A program made the position numbers and the translations under genes. Below, one piece after another: positions 1-5,989 of a DNA stretch of 6,122 nucleotides (within the stretch, counting starts at the first letter, position 1; every line of letters starts with the position of its first letter). The notes under the pieces are model-generated. The model saw only the letters and a list, made by a program, of their open reading frames with translations, ran no database searches and was not told the origin of the DNA. Origin of the DNA: Gammaproteobacteria bacterium GWE2_37_16 (GTDB lineage: Bacteria; Pseudomonadota; Gammaproteobacteria; UBA9339); NCBI GenBank assembly GCA_001801285.1, contig MGXG01000089.1, positions 1 to 6,122 on the forward strand, written 5' to 3'.

Positions 1-257
1 AACCATATAAGAATTTTTATGGCATGAGTTCAGCAACAGCAATGGAAAGATACCATGGCGGAGTTGCCGATTATCGCTCAAGTGAAGGAAAAGTTGCTAA
101 TGTGCCATATCGTGGGGCAGTTGAAGAAATGGTGCATGATATTTTGGGGGGGTTACGCTCTGCTTGCACTTATGTTGGCGCTAAAAGACTAAAAGAGTTG
201 TCCAAATGTACAACATTTATCCGAGTAACGCAGCAGTTGAATGAAATTTACGATTAA
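1..257 (+). CDS. guaC: GMP reductase, C-terminal part (5' end outside window)
   Basis: GMP reductase converts GMP, with NADPH, to IMP and ammonia in the cytoplasm, returning guanine nucleotides to the purine pool. The frame is open from base 3 and reads PYKNFYGMSS, so the Met codon at 24 is internal and not a start. About 84 C-terminal codons of a usual ~345 are visible. Diagnostic stretches are FYGMSS, GGVADYRSSEGK, DILGGLRSACTYVGAKRLKEL and TTFIRVTQQ, which match the E. coli/animal-type enzyme and distinguish it from IMP dehydrogenase. The Glu of SSEGK (codon 84-86) corresponds, from family knowledge, to the catalytic flap glutamate that pairs with an active-site Thr. The catalytic Cys lies upstream of the window. 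The gene ends in TAA at 255-257 and is followed 14 nt later by a strong inverted repeat. Recognition is confident; only the N-terminal two thirds is unseen. Confidence 0.93.
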   Translation, partial: PYKNFYGMSSATAMERYHGGVADYRSSEGKVANVPYRGAVEEMVHDILGGLRSACTYVGAKRLKELSKCTTFIRVTQQLNEIYD

Positions 258-271
258 TATTATCGTGTTCT

Positions 272-327
272 GTAGCCGCAGGCTTTAGCCTGCGTTAATA
301 TATGCGCAGGCTAAAGCCTGCGGCTAC
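272..327. repeat. REP-like inverted pair of palindromic units after guaC
   Basis: Two 23-nt units, 272-294 and 305-327, are perfect reverse complements separated by 10 nt (TTAATATATG). Each consists of a GTAGC/GCTAC tail and an 18-nt head that is itself a palindrome (arms CGCAGGCT and AGCCTGCG around TT or AA). The whole can fold as one 23-bp stem or as two small hairpins, the layout of a REP/BIME-type extragenic repeat. Lying 14 nt after the guaC stop, it may protect the 3' end of the guaC mRNA or act as a transcription stop. No T-run follows, so it is not a classical intrinsic terminator. I recall similar words in other genomes but cannot check copy number here. Confidence 0.9.
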
Positions 328-348
328 GGGAATCGTTAAAACATCATA

Positions 349-385
349 CGCTAGCTTAAGCTTGCGGCTACGAATCTGTGGTTAC
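349..385 (+). repeat. Decayed third REP-like unit plus a tail remnant
   Basis: 349-371 matches the 305-327 unit in the same orientation at 19 of 23 positions. Two of the four changes (G to A at unit position 5, C to T at unit position 14) fall on partners of the same stem pair and preserve pairing. A third (unit position 4) leaves one mismatch, and the fourth lies in the loop. Flanks are also shared: both copies continue as CTACG, then AATC, after allowing a 2-nt gap. At 376-385, CTGTGGTTAC differs from the unit end CTGCGGCTAC by two C-to-T changes and may be a fragment of a fourth copy. Confidence 0.7.
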
Positions 386-589
386 AGTATTTTTATGTAA
401 ACAATATTGCTATATGAATCAATATGTTATGAAAATATTTTAAATTTCCCAAAGGTGCTCTAGGTTTTTTGACATTTATTTTTTACAATGATTTTGTATG
501 TTAAATTAGTTACGTATTTTTTATAGACAAACATAAATATTTTCCCCATAATCGCTCGCTATTTACGCATTTCCTTAACATTCTAATTA
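386..589. other. AT-rich upstream region of potA
   Basis: These 204 bases are non-coding. They are very AT-rich and hold an imperfect stem (AACAATATTG at 400-409 with CAATATGTT at 420-428, one bulged base). They also hold the promoter-like elements annotated separately. I see no tRNA, sRNA or riboswitch fold that I recognise and no open frame with a ribosome binding site. The stretch probably serves as the promoter and 5' leader of the pot operon. Confidence 0.5.
469..502 (+). promoter_or_regulatory. Possible pot operon promoter
   Basis: A perfect -35 hexamer TTGACA sits at 469-474 inside an AT-rich tract. Downstream -10 candidates are imperfect. TTGTAT (494-499) has a 19-nt spacer but only 3 of 6 consensus matches, and TATGTT (497-502) has a 22-nt spacer. 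TACAAT at 484-489 is a better -10 hexamer, but it is too close to this -35 and has no good -35 of its own. Transcription would start around 505-510 and leave a leader of about 120 nt. This is a weak call resting mainly on the -35 match and location. Confidence 0.3.
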
Positions 590-610
590 TAAATTCGTAT
601 CACGAATTTA
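590..610. promoter_or_regulatory. Perfect 21-bp palindrome before potA (candidate operator or leader hairpin)
   Basis: The arms TAAATTCGT (590-598) and ACGAATTTA (602-610) are perfect reverse complements around a 3-nt centre ATC. The last base touches the AAGGGG ribosome binding site of potA (610-615). In DNA this has the symmetry of a dimeric repressor site. In RNA it would be a 9-bp, mostly A-U stem with a tight loop directly 5' of the ribosome binding site. I do not recognise it as a known box. Confidence 0.5.
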
Positions 611-627
611 AGGGGCTTTGACAGACT

Positions 628-1719
628 ATGTATACCAACATCGTTGAGCTCAAGGGCGTTTCAAAATGCTTTGGTGATTATAAGGCATTAGAAACAATCG
701 ATCTCACTATCCAAAACGGCGAATTTATTACTTTACTCGGACCATCTGGTTGCGGCAAGACAACTATTTTGCGTCTTATTTCCGGTTTGGAAAAACCAGA
801 TACAGGTCATATTTTTATTAATGGACAGGATGTTACCGATTGGCCGCCAGAACATCGCCATTTAAATATGGTTTTTCAAAGTTATGCGCTATTTCCGCAC
901 ATGACCGTCTTTGAAAATATCGCTTTTGGTTTGCGTTGTAGAAAAATCGCTAAAAATGAAATCGTTGAACGCGTTGAAGAAATTTTGCGCATTGTTAAAT
1001 TGACCAAACTGGCGCAACGCAAACCCGATCAATTAAGTGGTGGTCAACAACAGCGTGTTGCCATAGCTCGTGCTGTTGTCAATCGACCTTTGGTTTTATT
1101 GCTTGATGAGCCTTTAAGTGCGCTTGATTATAATTTACGCAAAGATATGCAAGTTGAGCTCAAGCAATTGCAACGTAAGCTCGGAGTTACTTTTGTTTTT
1201 GTAACACACGACCAAGAAGAAGCTTTATCGATGTCGGATCGGGTGGCGGTTATGAATGAAGGACACATCGAACAACTTGGTACGCCGCGTGATGTTTACG
1301 AAGAACCGGCCAATCTTTATGTTGCCGAATTCATTGGTGAAACCAACGTTTTTGAAACTAAGGTTATCCGTTCCGATAAGCAAACAGTAGAAGTTAAAGT
1401 TGAAGACAAGCGCTTTACCTTTAAAAATAAACGTGGGCTAAAAACGCGTCAGGAAGTTTGCGTTACAGTGCGCCCTGAAGATTTGGCTGTTTGGCGACAG
1501 GAAGAGGTGGGGGAAGTTAGTGATGACATGTTGCCTGGCAAGGTTGAGCAAGTTATTTACAAAGGATCAATCGTTGAATTAGTTGTACGCCTGGAAAGCA
1601 ATAAACGTATTTATGCGACAGAATTTTTCAATGAAGATGATGAAAAACTTGATTATCAAATTGGTGAGCGAGTTTGGGTGAATTGGATTCCGGGGTGGGA
1701 GGTTATTTTGCCGGTATGA
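628..1719 (+). CDS. potA: Spermidine/putrescine ABC transporter ATP-binding protein PotA
   Basis: This cytoplasmic ATPase drives polyamine import through PotB/PotC. In 363 residues (E. coli PotA has 378) all nucleotide-binding motifs are intact: Walker A GPSGCGKT (38-45), Q-loop Gln84 in MVFQSYALFP, signature LSGGQ (136-140), Walker B LVLLLDE with catalytic Glu161, D-loop SALD (164-167) and H-loop His194 in VTHD. From about 235 to the end is the TOBE-type regulatory domain of the MalK/PotA group (VRPEDL at 281-286). The ATG at 628 is preceded by AAGGGG at 610-615, a slightly long 12-nt spacing. The stop overlaps the potB start as ATGA (1716-1719), so translation of the two is coupled. Sequence alone could also fit another polyamine or Fe3+ importer ATPase, but the potBCD neighbours settle the assignment. 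Confidence 0.95.
   Translation: MYTNIVELKGVSKCFGDYKALETIDLTIQNGEFITLLGPSGCGKTTILRLISGLEKPDTGHIFINGQDVTDWPPEHRHLNMVFQSYALFPHMTVFENIAFGLRCRKIAKNEIVERVEEILRIVKLTKLAQRKPDQLSGGQQQRVAIARAVVNRPLVLLLDEPLSALDYNLRKDMQVELKQLQRKLGVTFVFVTHDQEEALSMSDRVAVMNEGHIEQLGTPRDVYEEPANLYVAEFIGETNVFETKVIRSDKQTVEVKVEDKRFTFKNKRGLKTRQEVCVTVRPEDLAVWRQEEVGEVSDDMLPGKVEQVIYKGSIVELVVRLESNKRIYATEFFNEDDEKLDYQIGERVWVNWIPGWEVILPV
1698..1702 (+). promoter_or_regulatory. potB ribosome binding site inside potA
   Basis: GGAGG within a G-rich run (GGGGTGGGAGG, 1692-1702) lies 13 nt before the ATG at 1716. It sits downstream of the in-frame TTG at 1674, which it therefore cannot serve. It supports 1716 as the potB start. Confidence 0.6.
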
Positions 1720-2579
1720 AAAATAATTCTTCCTTCAAAAAAATCTGTGTGACCGTGGTTTGGTCATGGCTTTTTATTTTTGCCATGGTGCCAGTGCTTT
1801 TAACTTTGATTACGAGTTTTTTAACCGCCGATAGTAGCAGTTTGGTTGTATTTAAGCCGACACTGCAAAATTATACGCAACTTTTTAATTCCGCTTATTT
1901 GAAAATCTTGTTGCAATCGTTATATTTGGCGACAAGTTGCACTTTGCTTTGCCTTATAATTGGCTATCCTTTTGCTTTTACTATTGCGCGCAGCAAGAGT
2001 CGGCATCGTGCTTTATTGTTGCTTTTAGTTATGATCCCCTTTTGGACCAGTTCTTTGATTCGAACTTATGCAATTATGGCCCTGATCAAGGCGAAAGGTA
2101 TTTTGAATACGGTGTTGTTGGCTATAGGATTAATTCATCATCCTTTACCGATTTTATATAGCTATTCGGCAGTTTTGCTTGGTTGTGTTTACGATCTTCT
2201 TCCTTTTATGATTTTACCGCTTTATGGCAACATTGAAAAATTAAATCCTGATTTATTAGAAGCCGCCCAGGATTTGGGTGCTGGCAAAATTCGCACTATG
2301 GTAAAAGTTGTTTTCCCATTGACTATGCCGGGAATTATCGCTGGCACTTTACTGGTATTTTTGCCGGCAATGACGATGTTTTATATCCCTGTACTTTTGG
2401 GAGGCGCGAAAAATTTATTGTTAGGCAACTTGATTGAAAATCAGTTTTTATCAGCCAATAACTGGCCTATGGGTGCGGCAATTAGTATGCTTATCACTGT
2501 TTTTATGGGAGCCATGATTCTTCTTTATTGGCGTAATGCACAAAGTAAAGATAAGCAAAATTTGCAGGAACTTGTATGA
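1716..2579 (+). CDS. potB: Spermidine/putrescine ABC transporter permease PotB
   Basis: This is one of the two inner-membrane subunits that form the polyamine channel. From ATG 1716 it has 287 residues, near the family's usual 275-285. About six hydrophobic segments are visible (approximately 13-36, 68-90, 99-121, 143-169, 204-230, 252-272). The cytoplasmic EAA loop that docks on PotA reads EAAQDLGAG at 182-190 and runs on to FPLTMPGI. PotB-like signatures include IPFWTSSLIRTYA and YDLLPFMILPLY. The frame is open back to a TTG at 1674, but that would add 14 polar residues within potA. The ATGA overlap and the GGAGG upstream favour 1716. It follows potA and overlaps potC by 4 nt, as expected in a coupled operon. 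The B rather than C assignment rests on order and on the EAAQDLGA and PFWTSSLIRTYA motifs. Confidence 0.94.
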   Translation: MKNNSSFKKICVTVVWSWLFIFAMVPVLLTLITSFLTADSSSLVVFKPTLQNYTQLFNSAYLKILLQSLYLATSCTLLCLIIGYPFAFTIARSKSRHRALLLLLVMIPFWTSSLIRTYAIMALIKAKGILNTVLLAIGLIHHPLPILYSYSAVLLGCVYDLLPFMILPLYGNIEKLNPDLLEAAQDLGAGKIRTMVKVVFPLTMPGIIAGTLLVFLPAMTMFYIPVLLGGAKNLLLGNLIENQFLSANNWPMGAAISMLITVFMGAMILLYWRNAQSKDKQNLQELV

Positions 2580-3355
2580 AAAAATTCACCAAACAAATTT
2601 ACCCAAGTTTTGTTTACTTGTTTTTGTATTTGCCGATTCTAATCGTAATCATTTTTTCATTTAACGACGCTAGTCGTTCTTTGATTTGGAAGGGTTTTAC
2701 ACTGAAGTGGTATTTTGAATTATTTCATGACAGCGGCATGTTGACTGTGGCTGCGCATTCGATAATTATTGGTATTTTGGCCGCCAGCCTTGCTAGCAGT
2801 ATTGGCACAATTACAGCGGTTAGCTTATTTCGCTATCGCTTTTTTGGTAAAAACTTATTGCATGGCTTATTGTTTGTTATGATCGTTACACCTGAAATCG
2901 TGATTGGTATTTCATTGTTATTATTGTATAGCGCAACAAATGTGCCGCTTGGGTTTTGGTCATTATTGCTTGCGCACACAACTCTCTGTATACCCTTTGC
3001 AGCTATTACGGTTTACAGTCGTATAACGTCTCTCGATAAATCAATTTTCGAAGCAGCGCGTGATTTAGGAGCAAGTGATTTTGTGATTTTCAGTAAAATC
3101 ATTGTGCCACTGCTTTTGCCGGCAATCGTCGCCGCCTGGTTGCTCAGTTTTACTTTGTCGCTTGATGATGTTATTACCAGTTATTTTGTCAGCGGTCCTG
3201 GTTTTGCCATTTTGCCGCTTAAGGTTTATGCAATGGTGCGGCTTGGAATCAAACCGGAAATCAATGCGCTTTGCACCTTGCTCTTAATTGGTACTTTGTT
3301 GCTTGTAGTTGCAGCACAGGTGGCGTTGAAGAAAAATGAGAAGGTTGGTGAATAA
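2576..3355 (+). CDS. potC: Spermidine/putrescine ABC transporter permease PotC
   Basis: This is the second channel-forming permease, partner of PotB. It has 259 residues (E. coli about 264) and six hydrophobic segments (approximately 9-29, 58-83, 96-119, 126-147, 177-198, 229-250). The EAA loop is EAARDLGAS at 159-167, followed by VPLLLPAI. The stretch SFTLSLDDVITSYFVSGPG (191-209), then LPLKVYAMVRLGIKPEINAL, is a hallmark of PotC. The ATG at 2576 overlaps the potB stop as ATGA, and AGGAA at 2566-2570 gives a 5-nt spacing. The stop is 6 nt before potD. No truncation or frameshift is seen. Confidence 0.95.
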   Translation: MKKFTKQIYPSFVYLFLYLPILIVIIFSFNDASRSLIWKGFTLKWYFELFHDSGMLTVAAHSIIIGILAASLASSIGTITAVSLFRYRFFGKNLLHGLLFVMIVTPEIVIGISLLLLYSATNVPLGFWSLLLAHTTLCIPFAAITVYSRITSLDKSIFEAARDLGASDFVIFSKIIVPLLLPAIVAAWLLSFTLSLDDVITSYFVSGPGFAILPLKVYAMVRLGIKPEINALCTLLLIGTLLLVVAAQVALKKNEKVGE

Positions 3356-3361
3356 GTAGAA

Positions 3362-4405
3362 ATGAAAATTTATTTTAAAAGTATAATTATTTTTTGCCTA
3401 ATTTATTTAGGTTCATTTTCCGCGTTTGCTAAATCCAATGTCGTCAATATTTACGTTTGGACAGCGTATTTACCGACTGAAGTAGCTAAGCAATTTACAA
3501 AAGAAACAGGTATCAGAGTTAATGTTAGCGAATATGACAGTAATGAGACGATGTATGCCAAGTTAAAGGCTTCTTCTGATATTGGTTATGATATTGTTTT
3601 TCCTTCCAGCTATTTTTTACGACGTATGCGACAACAAAATATGTTACATACGCTTGATAAAGATAAATTGCCCAATTTTCATTATTTAAATCCTGCGTTA
3701 TTGAATAAGGATTTCGATCCGAAAAATGATTATAGTATTCCATACCTTGCCAGTATTACTGGTATTGTCGTTAACAGCGATTCTATTGCCCCAAACAGCG
3801 TTTTGAAGTGGCAAGATCTTTGGCGGAAAGATTTTAAAAATAGTTTGCTGATTCTGGATGATATGCGCGAAGTGTTTTCTATGGCGCTTTTGACGTTAGG
3901 TTATTCGATTAATGATACCGATCCAAAACATATTGAAGAGGCTTACTTAAAGCTGAAAAGCTTATTGCCTAATACGAAGATATTCAATTCAGATGTTGAG
4001 CAAAATATTTATGTTGATGAGGATGCTGTAATTGGTATGGGTTGGAATGGTGACATCAATTTATCACAGGCAGATAATCCAAAATTGAAATTTATTTATC
4101 CCAAAGAGGGCTTTGTTATTTCAATTGATTGTTTGGCAATCACCAAAAAAGCTCCTCATTTGGAAAATGCTTATAAATTTATCAATTTTTTAATGCGCCC
4201 AGATATTGCCAAAAAAATCAGTCTTGAAATCGGCTATCCATCGCCGAATTTGGGTGCAATTAAATTAATGTCTAAAGAATTGCAAGAAAACCCTTTATTT
4301 AACCCCAATGAAGAAATTCTTAAACGCGGTCAAATTCAGAATGATGTTGACGAAGTTTTGCCGCTTTATGAAAGATATTGGGAGTTACTGAAGATTGGCA
4401 GCTAA
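3362..4405 (+). CDS. potD: Periplasmic spermidine/putrescine-binding protein PotD
   Basis: This is the periplasmic receptor that delivers polyamine to PotBC. It has 347 residues (E. coli PotD 348) and a Sec signal peptide (MKIYFKS, then a hydrophobic core) with a likely cut after AFA at 21-23. There is no lipobox. By colinear alignment recalled from E. coli PotD (offset of one residue), the pocket residues present are Trp33, Thr34, Tyr36, Ser82, Tyr84, Asp167, Glu170, Trp228, Asp256, Tyr292 and Gln326. The position of E. coli Trp255 is Ser254 here, and Glu36 is Ala35. Other anchors are ESNETMYAKLK-like YDSNETMYAKLK, DDMREVFSMAL, FNSD, INFLMRPDIAKK and GYPSPNLGA. The ATG at 3362 lies 6 nt after potC, with only a weak GGTGA (3347-3351) before it, so coupling to potC is likely. 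The changed pocket means the ligand (spermidine or another polyamine) is inferred. Confidence 0.94.
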   Translation: MKIYFKSIIIFCLIYLGSFSAFAKSNVVNIYVWTAYLPTEVAKQFTKETGIRVNVSEYDSNETMYAKLKASSDIGYDIVFPSSYFLRRMRQQNMLHTLDKDKLPNFHYLNPALLNKDFDPKNDYSIPYLASITGIVVNSDSIAPNSVLKWQDLWRKDFKNSLLILDDMREVFSMALLTLGYSINDTDPKHIEEAYLKLKSLLPNTKIFNSDVEQNIYVDEDAVIGMGWNGDINLSQADNPKLKFIYPKEGFVISIDCLAITKKAPHLENAYKFINFLMRPDIAKKISLEIGYPSPNLGAIKLMSKELQENPLFNPNEEILKRGQIQNDVDEVLPLYERYWELLKIGS

Positions 4406-4425
4406 TTTAACAGGAAGTTAAATTA
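4403..4425. repeat. Perfect inverted repeat spanning the potD stop codon
   Basis: Arms TAATTTAAC (4403-4411, beginning with the potD TAA) and GTTAAATTA (4417-4425) flank a 5-nt loop AGGAA. The 9-bp stem has only one G-C pair and no T-run after it, so it is a poor intrinsic terminator. It could mark the 3' end of the pot mRNA or arise by chance in AT-rich DNA. Confidence 0.45.
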
Positions 4426-4455
4426 ATAAAATTGCCGCGGGAGATCGGAAATCTA

Positions 4456-4484
4456 TAGCAATCTACGATAAGCTTTAGTACAAT
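4456..4484 (+). promoter_or_regulatory. Candidate pntAA promoter
   Basis: TACAAT at 4479-4484 matches the -10 consensus at 5 of 6 positions. At a 17-nt spacing the -35 is TAGCAA (4456-4461), only 3 of 6. Transcription would begin near 4491, leaving a leader of about 75 nt before pntAA. It is the best candidate in the potD-pntAA gap, but weak. Confidence 0.3.
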
Positions 4485-4502
4485 AGCGGACTTTTGAAAA
4501 AA

Positions 4503-4525
4503 TTTAAAATTCAACATTTAAAATT
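4503..4525 (+). repeat. Short direct repeat in the pntAA leader
   Basis: TTTAAAATT occurs at 4503-4511 and again at 4517-4525, with a 14-nt period. The following bases (CAACA, then TCAAG) are only partly alike. It could be a tandem binding half-site or simple AT-rich slippage. Confidence 0.4.
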
Positions 4526-4563
4526 TCAAGTTGCCGATTCCTGCGATTTAACTTGAAGAGAGG
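4525..4563 (+). promoter_or_regulatory. Hairpin against the pntAA ribosome binding site
   Basis: TTCAAGTT (4525-4532) and AACTTGAA (4550-4557) form a perfect 8-bp stem with a 17-nt loop. The 3' arm runs into the purine-rich ribosome binding site GAGAGG (4558-4563), which ends 4 nt before the ATG at 4568. The position suggests an influence on ribosome access. The ribosome binding site also shows that the in-frame TTG at 4553, which lies inside the stem, is not the start. Confidence 0.4.
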
Positions 4564-4567
4564 TTTT

Positions 4568-5689
4568 ATGTCGATAACAATTGTTATTCCTAAAGAACAT
4601 CAAGTTGGTGAAGATCGCGTTGCGATGACGCCAGCGTTGCTGAGCAGGCTTACGTCTTTAGGTTTGGAAATAAAAATTCAACACGATTTGGGCGCTGGTA
4701 TTTATACCCAGGATGCTGCTTATAAAAATGCGATCGTTATGCCTAATGCTGATGAAACTTACGCAAGTGGCGATATTGTTGTCAAAGTTCAGCCACCAAC
4801 CGAACAAGAAGTTAAAAGCATGAAAGATGGTGCGCTTTTAATTTCTTTTCTTTATCCGCATTTAAATCCTGAAGTGGTAAAACAGCTTTGTGCAAAAAAG
4901 ATTACTAGTTTTGCAATGGAAATGATTCCGCGCATTTCGCGTGCTCAGGATATGGATGCCCTTTCTTCACAAGCAACAATAGCTGGTTATAAGGCAGTTT
5001 TAATGGCAGCAAATACAGCGCGTTTTTTCTTTCCGATGTTAACGACAGCAGCAGGATCAATTCGACCAGCGAAAGTTTTGGTGATCGGTGTTGGTGTTGC
5101 CGGTTTACAGGCAATTGCTACAGCAAAACGCCTGGGCGCCATAGTGGAAGCATACGACGTTCGTCCGGAAACCAAAGAACAGGTTGAATCTTTGGGCGCA
5201 AAATTCGTTCAGGTCGGCATTGCGGCGCAAGGCACGGGTGGTTATGCTCGTGAATTAACTGAAGAAGAAAAACAGCAACAACGTGCGGTTTTAGCAAAAC
5301 ACGTAGCAGGTAGTGATGTTATAATTACTACAGCTGGTGTGCCAGGCAGACCGGCACCCAAAATTATTTTCCAAGATATGATTGAAGCTATGAAACCCGG
5401 CTCGGTAATTGTTGATATTATGGCTGAAATGGGTGGTAATTGTGACCTCGTTAAAGCAGGCGAATTGATTGTGCATAGTGGTATCAGCATTGTCGGCACG
5501 CAAAATATTTTCAGCTCTCTTGCCACTAATGCCAGTGAAATGTACGCACGAAATATTTTAAATTTACTCAATTTAATGATAAAAGAAGGGAATCTGGCTC
5601 TTGATTGGAGCGATGAGGTAATATCAGGCAGTGCAGTGACACATGATGGACAAATTGTGAATGCCAAAATCAAAGAAATAATGAAATAA
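4568..5689 (+). CDS. pntAA: NAD(P)+ transhydrogenase alpha subunit part 1 (domain I, NAD(H)-binding)
   Basis: This peripheral, NAD(H)-binding domain I subunit of the proton-translocating transhydrogenase passes hydride from NADH to NADP+ on domain III, driven by proton entry. It has 373 residues with no membrane segments, like the split Rhodospirillum type (about 384) and unlike the fused E. coli PntA (about 510). The N-terminal half carries PKEHQVGEDRVAMTP (8-22). The RQD loop is intact: Arg122, Gln127, Asp130 and Ser133 in PRISRAQDMDALSSQ. A Rossmann GVGVAG (174-179) is followed by Asp197 in EAYDVRP, the acidic residue that favours NAD over NADP. GGYAREL (224-230) is the expected mobile loop with Tyr226. 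The ATG at 4568 is chosen over the in-frame TTG at 4553, from its GAGAGG. The gene ends in tandem stops TAATAA and is followed by an unusually long gap to pntAB. Alanine dehydrogenase is related, but the RQD loop and the neighbour exclude it. Confidence 0.95.
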   Translation: MSITIVIPKEHQVGEDRVAMTPALLSRLTSLGLEIKIQHDLGAGIYTQDAAYKNAIVMPNADETYASGDIVVKVQPPTEQEVKSMKDGALLISFLYPHLNPEVVKQLCAKKITSFAMEMIPRISRAQDMDALSSQATIAGYKAVLMAANTARFFFPMLTTAAGSIRPAKVLVIGVGVAGLQAIATAKRLGAIVEAYDVRPETKEQVESLGAKFVQVGIAAQGTGGYARELTEEEKQQQRAVLAKHVAGSDVIITTAGVPGRPAPKIIFQDMIEAMKPGSVIVDIMAEMGGNCDLVKAGELIVHSGISIVGTQNIFSSLATNASEMYARNILNLLNLMIKEGNLALDWSDEVISGSAVTHDGQIVNAKIKEIMK

Positions 5690-5704
5690 TAAAAGGATCA
5701 AGGA

Positions 5705-5731
5705 ATGACAAAATCGACAGAGCGAAGCTGA
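5705..5731 (+). other. Eight-codon mini-ORF after pntAA (possible relic start or leader)
   Basis: ATG at 5705 opens MTKSTERS and then stops at TGA. AAGGA at 5693-5697 gives it a good 7-nt spacing, and it starts 15 nt after the pntAA stop, where pntAB would be expected. Its first bases ATGACAAAATCGA resemble the real pntAB start ATGACAATCGA with two bases added. It may be a relic of the original pntAB start, a leader peptide or coincidence. Nothing shows that it encodes a functional product. Confidence 0.3.
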
Positions 5732-5940
5732 AAAAGAAAAAATATGTTTTCCCCAGCTAATCGCTAGAAATTAAGGAGCTTTAATCTGCTTTATTATTTT
5801 TACAGGAAAGCTAAAAATATAATAAAGAGTCGGATTTTTAATGGCTTAAGCCAGCCCGAAGGGCAAGAAACGGGATTGTTTCGAGTAAAGAATAAAAGAA
5901 TCGCTTTGCGATGATTTTGATAAATTTTGATTTTTAAATT

Positions 5941-5959
5941 GTCGACTTCTCGTCGACTT
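5941..5959. repeat. GTCGACTT tandem pair
   Basis: GTCGACTT occurs at 5941-5948 and 5952-5959 with an 11-nt period, close to one helical turn. Because GTCGAC is self-complementary, the pair can also form a 6-bp hairpin with loop TTCTC. It lies 39 nt upstream of the pntAB start. No known binding site is recognised. Confidence 0.5.
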
Positions 5960-5961
5960 AT

Positions 5962-5989
5962 TAATTTCATTTCCCGTGAAATTAGGAGG
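5962..5989 (+). promoter_or_regulatory. pntAB ribosome binding site with an abutting hairpin
   Basis: AGGAGG at 5984-5989 is a full-strength ribosome binding site, 8 nt before the ATG at 5998. It is immediately preceded by a stem of TAATTTCA (5962-5969) and TGAAATTA (5977-5984) with a 7-nt loop, whose last base is the first base of the binding site. The arrangement repeats that seen before pntAA. Confidence 0.6.

Noticed and set aside
24..257. A stand-alone 77-residue gene starting at the ATG at 24
   Set aside because: The frame continues upstream as PYKNFYG and the protein is the GMP reductase C-terminus, so the ATG is internal.
272..385. CRISPR array
   Set aside because: The units are inverted and palindromic with short unequal spacing, with no regular repeat-spacer pattern and no cas genes.
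1674..1715. N-terminal extension of PotB from a TTG codon
   Set aside because: It would add 14 polar residues from inside potA. The ATGA overlap at 1716 and the GGAGG at 1698-1702 fit the ATG start.
1937..2161. A second-frame small protein inside potB, and another inside potC near 3102-3287
   Set aside because: They are out-of-frame readings of conserved membrane-protein genes and show no independent start signals or family motifs.
4403..4437. Intrinsic terminator after potD
   Set aside because: The stem is almost all A-T and no T-run follows it, so it does not meet the usual pattern.
4553..4567. TTG start five codons upstream for PntAA
   Set aside because: The codons MKRGF would lie on the ribosome binding site GAGAGG itself; the ATG at 4568 is the normal family start.
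4905..5673. Several reverse-strand open frames inside pntAA
   Set aside because: They are antisense to a well-conserved gene, have no recognisable protein features and no plausible ribosome binding sites.
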